Source: Candidatus Dormiibacterota bacterium (GTDB taxonomy: Bacteria; Chloroflexota; Dormibacteria; UBA8260; Bog-877). Taken from it: 31,819 nucleotides of DNA. A model generated the notes under the pieces. It saw only the letters and a list, made by a program, of their open reading frames with translations, did no database searches and was not told the DNA's origin. Shown here one piece after another: positions 16,784 through 23,613 of this stretch (the stretch's first letter is position 1; each line of letters begins with the position of its first letter). The translations under genes and the position numbers were made by a program. The stretch is taken from assembly GCA_003164475.1 (NCBI GenBank), contig PLTL01000259.1:1-31819 (forward strand). The letters run 5' to 3'.

Positions 16784-16828
16784 GCCCCAACCCTGCCGGG
16801 GCAGAGCTGATGATGCCAGCTTTGGGGC
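16784..16828 (-). promoter_or_regulatory. Potential three-way-junction RNA in the efp 5' leader
   Basis: Three nested inverted repeats occupy 45 consecutive bases. The outer 7-bp stem pairs 16784-16790 (gccccaa on the plus strand) with 16822-16828 (ttggggc). Inside it lie two hairpins: 16793-16804 (ctgcc...ggcag) and 16805-16821 (agctg...cagct with a 7-base loop). Only two bases are left unpaired at the junction. Transcribed toward efp it would end 34 bases before the ATG, just above the ribosome-binding site. I do not recognise it as a named riboswitch; a role in translation or transcription control of efp is inference. It does not look like an intrinsic terminator, since no U-run follows. 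Confidence 0.55.
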
Positions 16829-16918
16829 TCCGGCACCGGCCGCCCGCCCCCCAGCTAACCGATCCGGCTCAATTCACCGGCGCCCGCCCCTTGGTCCCAG
16901 CTCGCCGTCCCCTACCTT

Positions 16919-16960
16919 GCGACGTCGCTGTTAGAACTTGCGGCCGGACCGCGACGTCGG
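16919..16960. promoter_or_regulatory. Paired GACGTC palindromes, candidate operator of the HD-domain gene
   Basis: The perfect 10-bp palindrome GCGACGTCGC lies at 16919-16928 and a 9-of-10 copy, GCGACGTCGG, at 16951-16960. Their centres are 32 bp apart, close to three helical turns, and they sit 30-70 bases before the ATG of the plus-strand HD gene. Such spacing suits two dimers of a regulator on one DNA face. Upstream, TTGGTC (16891-16896) and TACCTT (16913-16918), 16 bases apart, form a weak sigma-70-like pair. No factor is recognised; in G+C-rich DNA a chance pair cannot be excluded. Confidence 0.35.
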
Positions 16961-16989
16961 GGGGATCGGCCCCGCCTAGGCTCAACCCG

Positions 16990-18369
16990 ATGACCGCCAA
17001 CTTGCTCCAACCCGCGGTGGGGAAAGCGGCGGGGAGCCTTCCCAGCTCGATCGTGATCGCGTCACTCTCCAGGTCACTGGACCTGGCCGAGGGCGAGCCG
17101 ATGGGGCACGCGATCCGTTCCTGCTGGCTGGGGATGCAGGTCGCCAAGTGGTTGGAGCTGCGCCCCGCCGAGTGCCAGGATCTCTACTACGCCCTGCTCC
17201 TCAAGGACGTCGGCTGCTCTGCCAACGCCTACGGCGTCACCCACTGGTTCCAAGCCGACGACCTCTCGACCAAGGCTGAGCTCAAGGTCACCGACTGGGG
17301 CAGCCAGTGGCGCTCCCTGGTCTTCGCCATCCGCCAGACCGCGCCCACCGCGCCGATCACCCGGCGCATGGCCCAGCTGGTCTCGCTGGGGAGCCGGGGA
17401 CCCAGCCTCGCCAACGAACTGCTCGAGCTCCGCTGCACCAGGGGCGCGGAGCTGGTGCGCCAGCTGGGCTGGGCGGAGCCGGCGGCCGCCGCCGTGATGA
17501 GCCTCGACGAGCACTGGAACGGGTCCGGAAGGCCGAGGGGCCTGAAGGGCGAGGAGATCCCCATCCTCTCCCGGATCGCCCTCCTGTCCCAGACGGTGGA
17601 GATCTTCTGGCGGCGGGGCGGGGGCAGGGCCGCCGAGACCCTCCTGAGGCAGCGCCGGGGCAAGTGGTTCGACCCCGTCCTGGTGGACCTGGTGCTGGCT
17701 CACGCCGGCGCCGCCAGGCTCTGGCACCAGATGGCGGCGATCTCTCACCCCGAACACATCGGCAACCTTGACCCGGAGCCCCGGCCCATCTCCTCGGACC
17801 AGCTAGACGACATGATCCGGATCGCGGAGGTCTTCGCCGGGGTGGTCGATGCCAAGTCCCCCTGGACCACCAACCACTCCACCCGCACCGCCGCCATCGC
17901 CCGTTTGATGGCGGAGATCATGAACCTCCCCCCCAGCGAACAGGACCGGGTGGGGCTGGCGGGGTTGCTCCACGACCTCGGGAAGCTGGCGGTCAGCAAC
18001 TCGATCCTGGACAAGGGTGGGCCACTCCTCCCCGAGGAGATGGAGGAGATGCAGAGGCACACCGCCATCACCTACGAGCTCCTCTCCCCGCTCTGGAACT
18101 TCGACGACGTCGCCGAGATGGCCGCGGCGCATCACGAGCGGCTCGACGGCAGCGGATACCATCGCCACCTGCGCGGGCCCGAGATGCCCCATGGGGCCCA
18201 CATCCTGGCCGTCGCCGACGTCTACGAGGCCCTCACCGCTCACCGCCCCTACCGGCGTGGGATGGACGGCGACGAGGCGCTCAAGACCCTGAAACCTGAC
18301 CAGGGCACCAGGCTGGCCGGGGAGCCGATCACCGCCCTGGAGAACTTGGTCGCCTCCCAGCGGACCTAG
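16990..18369 (+). CDS. Tandem HD-domain protein with HD-GYP-like C-terminal domain
   Basis: The only plus-strand gene, 459 residues. The C-terminal half is an HD-GYP-like metal-dependent phosphohydrolase: NHSTRTAAIARLMAEI, GLLHDLGKLAVSNSILDK (HD near residue 328), RHTAITYELLSPL, AAAHHERLDGSGYHRHLRG (about 378-396) and ILAVADVYEALTAHRPYRRGM. The hallmark GYP reads GYH. HD-GYP domains often hydrolyse cyclic di-GMP, but activity is unproven here. The N-terminal half repeats the fold in degenerate form: GHAIRSCWLGMQVAKWLEL, LLKDVGCSANA where HD is KD, and LDEHWNGSGRPRGLKG. No signal peptide or membrane segment is seen, so it is probably cytoplasmic. The ATG at 16990 lacks a strong ribosome-binding site. 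It diverges from efp and converges on the prepilin peptidase with a 19-base gap. Confidence 0.85.
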   Translation: MTANLLQPAVGKAAGSLPSSIVIASLSRSLDLAEGEPMGHAIRSCWLGMQVAKWLELRPAECQDLYYALLLKDVGCSANAYGVTHWFQADDLSTKAELKVTDWGSQWRSLVFAIRQTAPTAPITRRMAQLVSLGSRGPSLANELLELRCTRGAELVRQLGWAEPAAAAVMSLDEHWNGSGRPRGLKGEEIPILSRIALLSQTVEIFWRRGGGRAAETLLRQRRGKWFDPVLVDLVLAHAGAARLWHQMAAISHPEHIGNLDPEPRPISSDQLDDMIRIAEVFAGVVDAKSPWTTNHSTRTAAIARLMAEIMNLPPSEQDRVGLAGLLHDLGKLAVSNSILDKGGPLLPEEMEEMQRHTAITYELLSPLWNFDDVAEMAAAHHERLDGSGYHRHLRGPEMPHGAHILAVADVYEALTAHRPYRRGMDGDEALKTLKPDQGTRLAGEPITALENLVASQRT

Positions 18370-18388
18370 GCTCGGTCGCCGCCAGCCC

Positions 18389-19054
18389 CTACATGAAGTA
18401 GAGAATCAGGCCCGCCCCGGCCACCAGGAAGGGCCCGTAGGGAACCACGTCCCGCAGCGTGACCCTCCGGGTCACCAGCAGCAGCACTGTGATCACCCCT
18501 CCGATCAGGCTCCCCGCGATCAGCGCCCACAGAGCGTAGAGCTGACCGTAGTTGAGGCTCATCCCGGTGATGGCTCCGATCAACATCCCCAGCTTGACGT
18601 CGCCCCAGCCGAAGCCCTGCCCCCGGTGGAAGATCGCGCTGACGACGGCGAAGGGCAGCAGGAGCCCGCCCCCGACCAGGATGCCGAACAGGGACTTGAG
18701 CAGCGACAGGTCGGGACTGAAGCTGGCCAGGGCCAGGGCCAGCACCAGGGCCGGCAAGGTCACCACGTCCAGGATCAGCCGGTGCTTGAGGTCGAAGCCC
18801 ATGACCTGGAGCAGAACCAGGATCCAGAGGCTGTGGACCAGCAGGCCCGCCCCCATGCCCTGGCGCAGGGCGAACGCGGCAAACCCCACGAAGCCCAGGA
18901 GCGGTAGCAGCGCCAGCTCCAGCGCCGTCGGCCCCAGCTTCGGCGCTGGATCATCGTCCTTCAGCAACCGCTCCAGTTGCAGCGATAGCTGGCCCGCGAG
19001 GCCCCCTCCGAGCAGGCCCAGCACCCCCCATCCCACCGCCTCCGGCGGGGTCAC
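18389..19054 (-). CDS. A24 family prepilin peptidase (type IV leader peptidase)
   Basis: An inner-membrane aspartyl protease that cleaves type IV prepilin-like signal peptides. The 221-residue, strongly hydrophobic product has about six to seven membrane segments and the two aspartate regions of the family: MGFDLKHRLILD (usual DxxHxxIPD) near residue 85 and FGWGDVKLGMLIGAITG (usual GxGDxKL) near 148. The zinc-binding, methyltransferase-bearing N-terminal cytoplasmic loop of PilD is absent; instead there is a short charged segment LERLLKDDDPAPK. Start is GTG 19052-19054 with GAGGA about 7 bases upstream. No prepilin gene is in the window; the nearest envelope partners are the FtsA-like and baseplate-J-like genes upstream. 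It ends convergently with the HD-domain gene. Confidence 0.88.
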   Translation of the reverse strand: MTPPEAVGWGVLGLLGGGLAGQLSLQLERLLKDDDPAPKLGPTALELALLPLLGFVGFAAFALRQGMGAGLLVHSLWILVLLQVMGFDLKHRLILDVVTLPALVLALALASFSPDLSLLKSLFGILVGGGLLLPFAVVSAIFHRGQGFGWGDVKLGMLIGAITGMSLNYGQLYALWALIAGSLIGGVITVLLLVTRRVTLRDVVPYGPFLVAGAGLILYFM

Positions 19055-19094
19055 CGGCAGGTCCTCGCCCGAGGGCGACCGCGGCGGCCTGGGC

Positions 19095-20117
19095 TCACCC
19101 CAGTCCGGCCTGCTGGATCTGTTCGTCGTGCTGGGCCAGGGTCACGCTGTACTCAACCTCACCGTTGGGCAGGGCCAGAAAGTAGAAGTATCCGCTGGGG
19201 GTGGGGCTGAGCACCGCGGCGATGGCCGTCAGGCCGGGGCTGTCGATGGGGCCCGGGGGCAGCCCGGTGTGGAGGTAAGTGTTGTAGGGGGAGGCGAAGC
19301 TGGTGTTGACCGTGGTGCTGTCGTCTCCGGCCAGGGACTGGGCGTAGAGGACGGTAACGTCGCTCTCCAGGGGCATCCCGGCGTGGAGCCGGTTGAAGAA
19401 CACCCCCGCGACCAGCCCTCGGTCGTGGGCGGTGGCAGCCTCGGCGGAGACGATCGAGGCCAGCACCACCACCTGGTAGGGGGTGAGCCCGACGCTGGTC
19501 GCCTTGGCGACGATGGCCTGCCTAACCCGGCTATCGAAGTCCTGGAGCTGCTTCTCGAGCATCTGGTACGGCGTCACCCGGGGCAACACCTGGTAGGTGT
19601 CGCCGAAGGCCAGCCCCTCCCACCCGGCCCCCGCAGGGGTGCCCGGCAACGGGGAGATCCCGGGGAAGCTGGTGGGGTGGTTCACCTCCTGGAGGTAGCT
19701 CCGAGCCGAGAAGAGTCCCTCTCTCTGGAGCAGATCCGCCTCCTGGACGGCCCGGAGCCCGTCCGGGATCGTGACGTTGAAGGCCTGACTGACGGGGGGC
19801 CCCTTGAGGACGTCCACCACCTCACCCACGGTCATGCCCCGGTCAAGCCGGAACTCGCCGACCTTGAGGTCCTTGTCGAGGCCCTGGGTCTCGGCGAAGA
19901 GCTTGAAGAGGAAGCTGTCGCGGACCACCCCCTGGCTCTGGAGGTGGTTGGCGACCTCCCCCAGTGACTCCCCTCGAGACACGGTGAACAGCAGCTTGCT
20001 CTGCTGGGTGCTCTGCACCGGGCTCAGCTGGCTGCGGACGTAGAGGGCCAGCCCCCCGGCGGCGACCAGCAGCACCACCACGACCACAATCCCGACCAGG
20101 CAGCAGGAACGTCTCAC
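19095..20117 (-). CDS. mltG: Endolytic murein transglycosylase MltG (YceG family)
   Basis: MltG cleaves nascent peptidoglycan strands and is thought to terminate glycan chains. The 340-residue protein has an N-terminal membrane anchor (residues about 7-28), a LysM-like region (FTVSRGESLGEVANHL, DRGMTVGEVVDVL), and the YceG catalytic domain: GLAFGDTYQV, VLASIVSAEA, AGVFFNRLHAGMPLESDVTVLY, SPYNTYLHTGLPPGPIDSPG and GYFYFLALPNG. At the catalytic segment the usual ASIVEKE reads ASIVSAE, so one of two conserved Glu residues is kept (Glu226). Start GTG 20115-20117 overlaps the ruvX stop as GTGA. The ruvX-mltG order is common in Gram-positive and related bacteria. Confidence 0.92.
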   Translation of the reverse strand: MRRSCCLVGIVVVVVLLVAAGGLALYVRSQLSPVQSTQQSKLLFTVSRGESLGEVANHLQSQGVVRDSFLFKLFAETQGLDKDLKVGEFRLDRGMTVGEVVDVLKGPPVSQAFNVTIPDGLRAVQEADLLQREGLFSARSYLQEVNHPTSFPGISPLPGTPAGAGWEGLAFGDTYQVLPRVTPYQMLEKQLQDFDSRVRQAIVAKATSVGLTPYQVVVLASIVSAEAATAHDRGLVAGVFFNRLHAGMPLESDVTVLYAQSLAGDDSTTVNTSFASPYNTYLHTGLPPGPIDSPGLTAIAAVLSPTPSGYFYFLALPNGEVEYSVTLAQHDEQIQQAGLG

Positions 20118-20530
20118 CGCCCCACCCTCACCCCGGCGGCCAGGGCCTGCTGCAGGATCAGGGCTGCGGCCACCTGGTCGCCCACCTGGCGCCGCCGTGA
20201 CCGGGACGCGCCCCAGGCGACCAGCTGGCGCTCCGCCTGCCTGGTGGTGAGCCGCTCGTCCACGTAGCTGACCGAGATCCCGGTGGCGCCAGCGACCGCG
20301 GCCCCGAACGCCCTCGCCTCGCGGGCCGCCTCGCCCTCCCCACCATCCATCTGCAGCGGCAGGCCGACGACGATCTCCGTGACCGAGAGCTCTCTAGCCA
20401 TCTCCACGATGCGGTCGAGGTCGCGACCGTCATTCCGCCTGATCACGGTTGCGTGGGGCTGAGCGATGGTCCTGCTCTCGTCGCTCACCGCCACCCCCAC
20501 CCGGACCCGGCCAGGGTCCAGCGCCAACAC
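20114..20530 (-). CDS. ruvX: Holliday-junction resolvase-like protein RuvX (YqgF)
   Basis: YqgF/RuvX has an RNase H-like fold and is linked to 16S rRNA 5'-end maturation and, in some bacteria, to Holliday-junction resolution. The 138-residue product shows the family marks LALDPGRVRVGVAVSD (first Asp), EIVVGLPLQMDGGEG, and ISVSYVDERLTTRQAE (DERLTT); the final Asp falls in VGDQVAAALILQQAL. The GTG at 20528-20530 is adjacent to a GGGAGG, and a TTG one codon on is an equally plausible start. It lies 28 bases after the baseplate-J-like gene and overlaps mltG. Confidence 0.93.
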   Translation of the reverse strand: MLALDPGRVRVGVAVSDESRTIAQPHATVIRRNDGRDLDRIVEMARELSVTEIVVGLPLQMDGGEGEAAREARAFGAAVAGATGISVSYVDERLTTRQAERQLVAWGASRSRRRQVGDQVAAALILQQALAAGVRVGR

Positions 20531-20558
20531 CCTCCCGGGGACGGGGAACGGGCTCGGC

Positions 20559-22283
20559 TCAGCCAGCGTGGTGCCCCTGGGAGATCGAGACCCTCACCAA
20601 CTGGATCCGTCCGGAGAGGATCGGCAGCCAGGGCAGCCCGAAGGGTGACTGTTTGATGACGACGGTGCTGGAGCCGGGGAGCCGGGAGAGCAGGTAGGTC
20701 CTGGCCGCCCCCGGGCTCATGAAGGCCAGCTTGGCCCGGAACGGCTCGAGGTCCAACTTCGCCGCCCAGTACCCCACCGCGCGGACGCTGAGGGTGACCG
20801 CGCCGCCGGCCCCGGCCGAGACCACCTCGGGAGTTCCGATCTCAGGGTTCGACAGCAGCACGGACTGGGAGGGGACCTTGGTCCTGAGGTCCTGCAGCGC
20901 CGCCGCCTTGGCCGCCGCGGGACTGTAGGCGCTGGCACTCGCACTCACCGTCACGGTCAGGGTCTGGGTGGTGGCCGCCGGACAGGGAGTCGAGGCGCTG
21001 GTGTTGCACCCCGCCGGAAGGGTGGGATTGGTCACGGTGAGCTGGATCCCGCTCCCCGCAGAACTCTCCGCCACCACGTCGCTGCCGGCCTTGTTCTTGA
21101 GCTGCTGCTCCGCCTCCTTGGTCAGGCTGAGGTCGACCGTCTGCTCCTGCTGCTGGGCGGCGGCAGCATCGGTAGTCGAGAAGACCGATTGGGTCTTGGC
21201 ATCCTGACCGCCGGTCATCGCCGCCTGGTTGGCGACAGTCAGCGAGGGGGCGGGACTGAGACACTCACCCGGGTGGGCACTGGGACCGACGCACTCGGTG
21301 CCGGAGGCGTTGGGCCAGGTCCAGGCCGAGGAGCCAACGTTGCCGGCAGTGCCCACGGTGCTGGCATCGGCCTGGACCGGCACCCCTGTGGACGTGCCCA
21401 CTGAGCAAAGCGGGAGTGCGACTGTGTCCGATTCACCCGCCACCGTGGGGGTGAAGCTGACCCCGCTCGTGCCCTGGTCCACGAAGCTGGGCGCCGCGCT
21501 GCCGTCGAAGCTGAGGGTGGGGTCAGTCAGCCCGGTCGAAGAGCCCGAGCAGAACTCCAACGTTCCGGTGGCCGCCACCGGCGCCAGGGCCTGGGTGCCG
21601 CTGGGGGTGACCGTGAAGTTCTGGCTGAGGGTGCTGGACTGGACCGTCCGGGCGGGGATCTGGTCCAGGGTCACGCCACTGCGAGTTCCGACGCTTCCCT
21701 GGATGGTGGCGGTGTCGGTGAGGTGGTGGGCCGGCACCCCCAGGGTCACGGTCGCCGAGGGCAGGAGGAAGAGGACCGCCAGCACACCCACAACGAAGAT
21801 CCCCAGGCCGCCGGCGATGGTCAGGTTGCGGCCCCGCTGGGTGCGCCACCAACCCTTGAAGCGCTCCCCCCAACCCCCGGCCGCACCACCCTCGGTCGCG
21901 GCGACCAGGGTCGCGGGGCTGCGCCGCGCCAGAGCCCTCGTGGGCGCGGCCCCGGCGGCGGCCGTCGTGGCCGCCGCGGCGGCAGTGATGTCCGGCACCC
22001 CTCTCAGCGGAGCACCCTGCTCGAGACGGGCCAGTGAGGGGAAGGTGGGAAAGCCGGTGCGCATGGCCAGGGCCTGGATCTGGGGATCCCCGGAGACGAT
22101 CGCGATCCGCTTCTGAAAACCGCGCGTGTACTGCATCAAAAGGCGCATGTCCAGAGGCGAGCGCAGCACATGCCCCTGGGGGGGCACCACGAAGACCAGG
22201 TCCCGTTCACCCTCGGCCCGGCGAATCCGGTCCACCAGGTCGGTGATCTGGTCGTTGGGTTCGACGTAGAGAAGTTTGGCCAT
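20559..22283 (-). CDS. Baseplate-J-like bitopic membrane protein
   Basis: A 574-residue protein with three parts. Residues 1-95 form a cytoplasmic domain (KLLYVEPNDQITDLVDRI, VFVVPPQGHVL, QKRIAIVSGDPQIQALAMR). An Ala/Thr linker leads to one membrane helix (about 154-174, GGLGIFVVGVLAVLFLL). The rest is a long outside region rich in Ser/Thr/Ala/Val. Its blocks APVAATGTLEF and VPVQADASTVGTAGNV match proteins annotated as baseplate J/gp47-like in Chloroflexota-type genomes. Six cysteines (245, 293, 331, 341, 426, 434) are all in the outside part, so disulfides are possible. ATG 22281-22283 has GGAGGG about 9 bases upstream. An FtsA-like ATPase precedes it by 51 bases. Function is unknown; there is no phage context, so a baseplate role is unlikely. 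Confidence 0.78.
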   Translation of the reverse strand: MAKLLYVEPNDQITDLVDRIRRAEGERDLVFVVPPQGHVLRSPLDMRLLMQYTRGFQKRIAIVSGDPQIQALAMRTGFPTFPSLARLEQGAPLRGVPDITAAAAATTAAAGAAPTRALARRSPATLVAATEGGAAGGWGERFKGWWRTQRGRNLTIAGGLGIFVVGVLAVLFLLPSATVTLGVPAHHLTDTATIQGSVGTRSGVTLDQIPARTVQSSTLSQNFTVTPSGTQALAPVAATGTLEFCSGSSTGLTDPTLSFDGSAAPSFVDQGTSGVSFTPTVAGESDTVALPLCSVGTSTGVPVQADASTVGTAGNVGSSAWTWPNASGTECVGPSAHPGECLSPAPSLTVANQAAMTGGQDAKTQSVFSTTDAAAAQQQEQTVDLSLTKEAEQQLKNKAGSDVVAESSAGSGIQLTVTNPTLPAGCNTSASTPCPAATTQTLTVTVSASASAYSPAAAKAAALQDLRTKVPSQSVLLSNPEIGTPEVVSAGAGGAVTLSVRAVGYWAAKLDLEPFRAKLAFMSPGAARTYLLSRLPGSSTVVIKQSPFGLPWLPILSGRIQLVRVSISQGHHAG

Positions 22284-22334
22284 GAAGGTCAGCCCTCCAG
22301 CCTCATCGTGCCAACGGCGTCCTGGCGCCCGACG

Positions 22335-23612
22335 TTACGCACCATCAGTACCACGGATCGCCTTGGCCACCTTGCGCAGCATCCCCTCCAGGCCCTGCCC
22401 GGCCTCGGCGGTGTCCTCGATCTGGCCGCAGCCCTGGTAGGCGAGCCCCATCGGAACCACGTCGGCGGGCGAGGTCAGCAGGCCGGTGGTGTCGTGGACT
22501 GCGGTCAGCTCCTCGGGCGCCAGCCGGCGGAAGACCGGCGGCTGAACGAAGGGCAGGTAATCGGTCCAGCGCAGGGCGCTGAGTTGCTCCACCACCTCGG
22601 GGAGGAGCGAACCCCCGCCGCAGAGCCTGACCGAGGTCGGCAGCGGTCGGCCCTTGGCCAGGTCGTGGATCAACAGAGCCACCCCCTGGGACAGAACCTC
22701 GGCGGACTCGCCCATGGCCCGGCGCACCAAGGCCTGCTCCTGGCCGGCGAGTACCCCCGCCGAGTGACGCAGCTTGAGGCTCTCGGCCAACGGCAGAGGA
22801 AGGTTCATGTCGTTGGCCAGCTTGCGGGTGAAGGACCGGCCCCCCAGCTCAAACATCCTGGTCGACTCCAGGACCGCATTACGGACCAGGCTCACGGTGG
22901 TGGTCCTGGCCCCGATGTCGATGAAGATGGCGCCAGCCTCGAGCACCTCCGGGCTGGAGGCCAGGCGGGCCAGGGCGTAGGGCTCAGCGACCGCCTCCAG
23001 CAGCTCCAGGTCCAGGGCCTTGGCAATCTCCTCCACGGCCGCGTACTGGCCCTCGGTGGCAAAGGTGTTGAAGACGGTGAGCTCGACCTTCTGACCCTGG
23101 TACCGGAGCGGGTCCAGGACCGGCTGGCCGTCCACCTTGGCCGCGGTTATCGACGAGTGGACCAGCCGGAGGGCGCCGTCGGACTCCACCGCGGAGTCCT
23201 CCTCGAGGCGGGCCTGGGCCTCGCGGAGGGCGCGTCGCTGGATCCCCTCGACCTGGTCATCGAGTTCGCGCTGGGAGATCCGCATCTGGGGCCGGCCCCG
23301 GACCCTGGAGCCGGCACTGCTCATGGCCCGGACCCGGGGACCGCCGATCCCGATCATCAACCGGGTGGGGATCACCTCGGCCATGTCCTCTGCCGACTCC
23401 AACGCCGAGTGGCAGCCCTCGATCACCGACTCCAGGTCGACGGGAACCCCCGGGTCGGTCGGGCCGGGGCCCTGCTCCGACCGACCGACACCCAGGACTA
23501 TCGCCTCCCCGGCCTCTTTCTTGACGACCAGCGCCTTGATCACCTGGGTGCCGACGTCGAGGGCGGTCACGTGGGTCCGGGGCTGGCGGCGCGCCGACGT
23601 GACCTGCGGCAT
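22335..23612 (-). CDS. FtsA/PilM-family actin-like ATPase
   Basis: A 425-residue cytoplasmic actin-fold ATPase. Nucleotide-binding motifs are VTALDVGTQVIKALV (phosphate 1, about 15-29), IFIDIGARTTTVSLV (phosphate 2, about 229-243) and RLCGGGSLLPEV (adenosine, about 329-340). Between the first two lies an SHS2-like insertion (IGIGGPRVRAMSSAGSRV to LDPLRYQGQKVELTVFNTFA) typical of FtsA; MFELGGRSFTRKLANDM also fits FtsA. FtsA tethers FtsZ to the membrane, whereas PilM binds a bitopic partner (PilN) in type IV pili. With a bitopic protein next and a prepilin peptidase in the run, a PilM-like role is plausible. A C-terminal amphipathic stretch (GMLRKVAKAIRG) could be a membrane anchor. ATG 23610-23612 has a strong GGAGG and is one base after the alaS stop. 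Confidence 0.85.
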   Translation of the reverse strand: MPQVTSARRQPRTHVTALDVGTQVIKALVVKKEAGEAIVLGVGRSEQGPGPTDPGVPVDLESVIEGCHSALESAEDMAEVIPTRLMIGIGGPRVRAMSSAGSRVRGRPQMRISQRELDDQVEGIQRRALREAQARLEEDSAVESDGALRLVHSSITAAKVDGQPVLDPLRYQGQKVELTVFNTFATEGQYAAVEEIAKALDLELLEAVAEPYALARLASSPEVLEAGAIFIDIGARTTTVSLVRNAVLESTRMFELGGRSFTRKLANDMNLPLPLAESLKLRHSAGVLAGQEQALVRRAMGESAEVLSQGVALLIHDLAKGRPLPTSVRLCGGGSLLPEVVEQLSALRWTDYLPFVQPPVFRRLAPEELTAVHDTTGLLTSPADVVPMGLAYQGCGQIEDTAEAGQGLEGMLRKVAKAIRGTDGA

Positions 23613-23613
23613 C

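Noticed and set aside
18370..18388. Bidirectional terminator between the convergent HD gene and prepilin peptidase
   Set aside because: Only 19 bases are available and they contain no stem followed by a U-run in either direction.
20559..22283. Phage tail baseplate protein or prophage remnant
   Set aside because: No other phage genes are nearby, the protein has a cytoplasmic domain and a membrane helix unlike gp47/J proteins, and neighbours are core genes.
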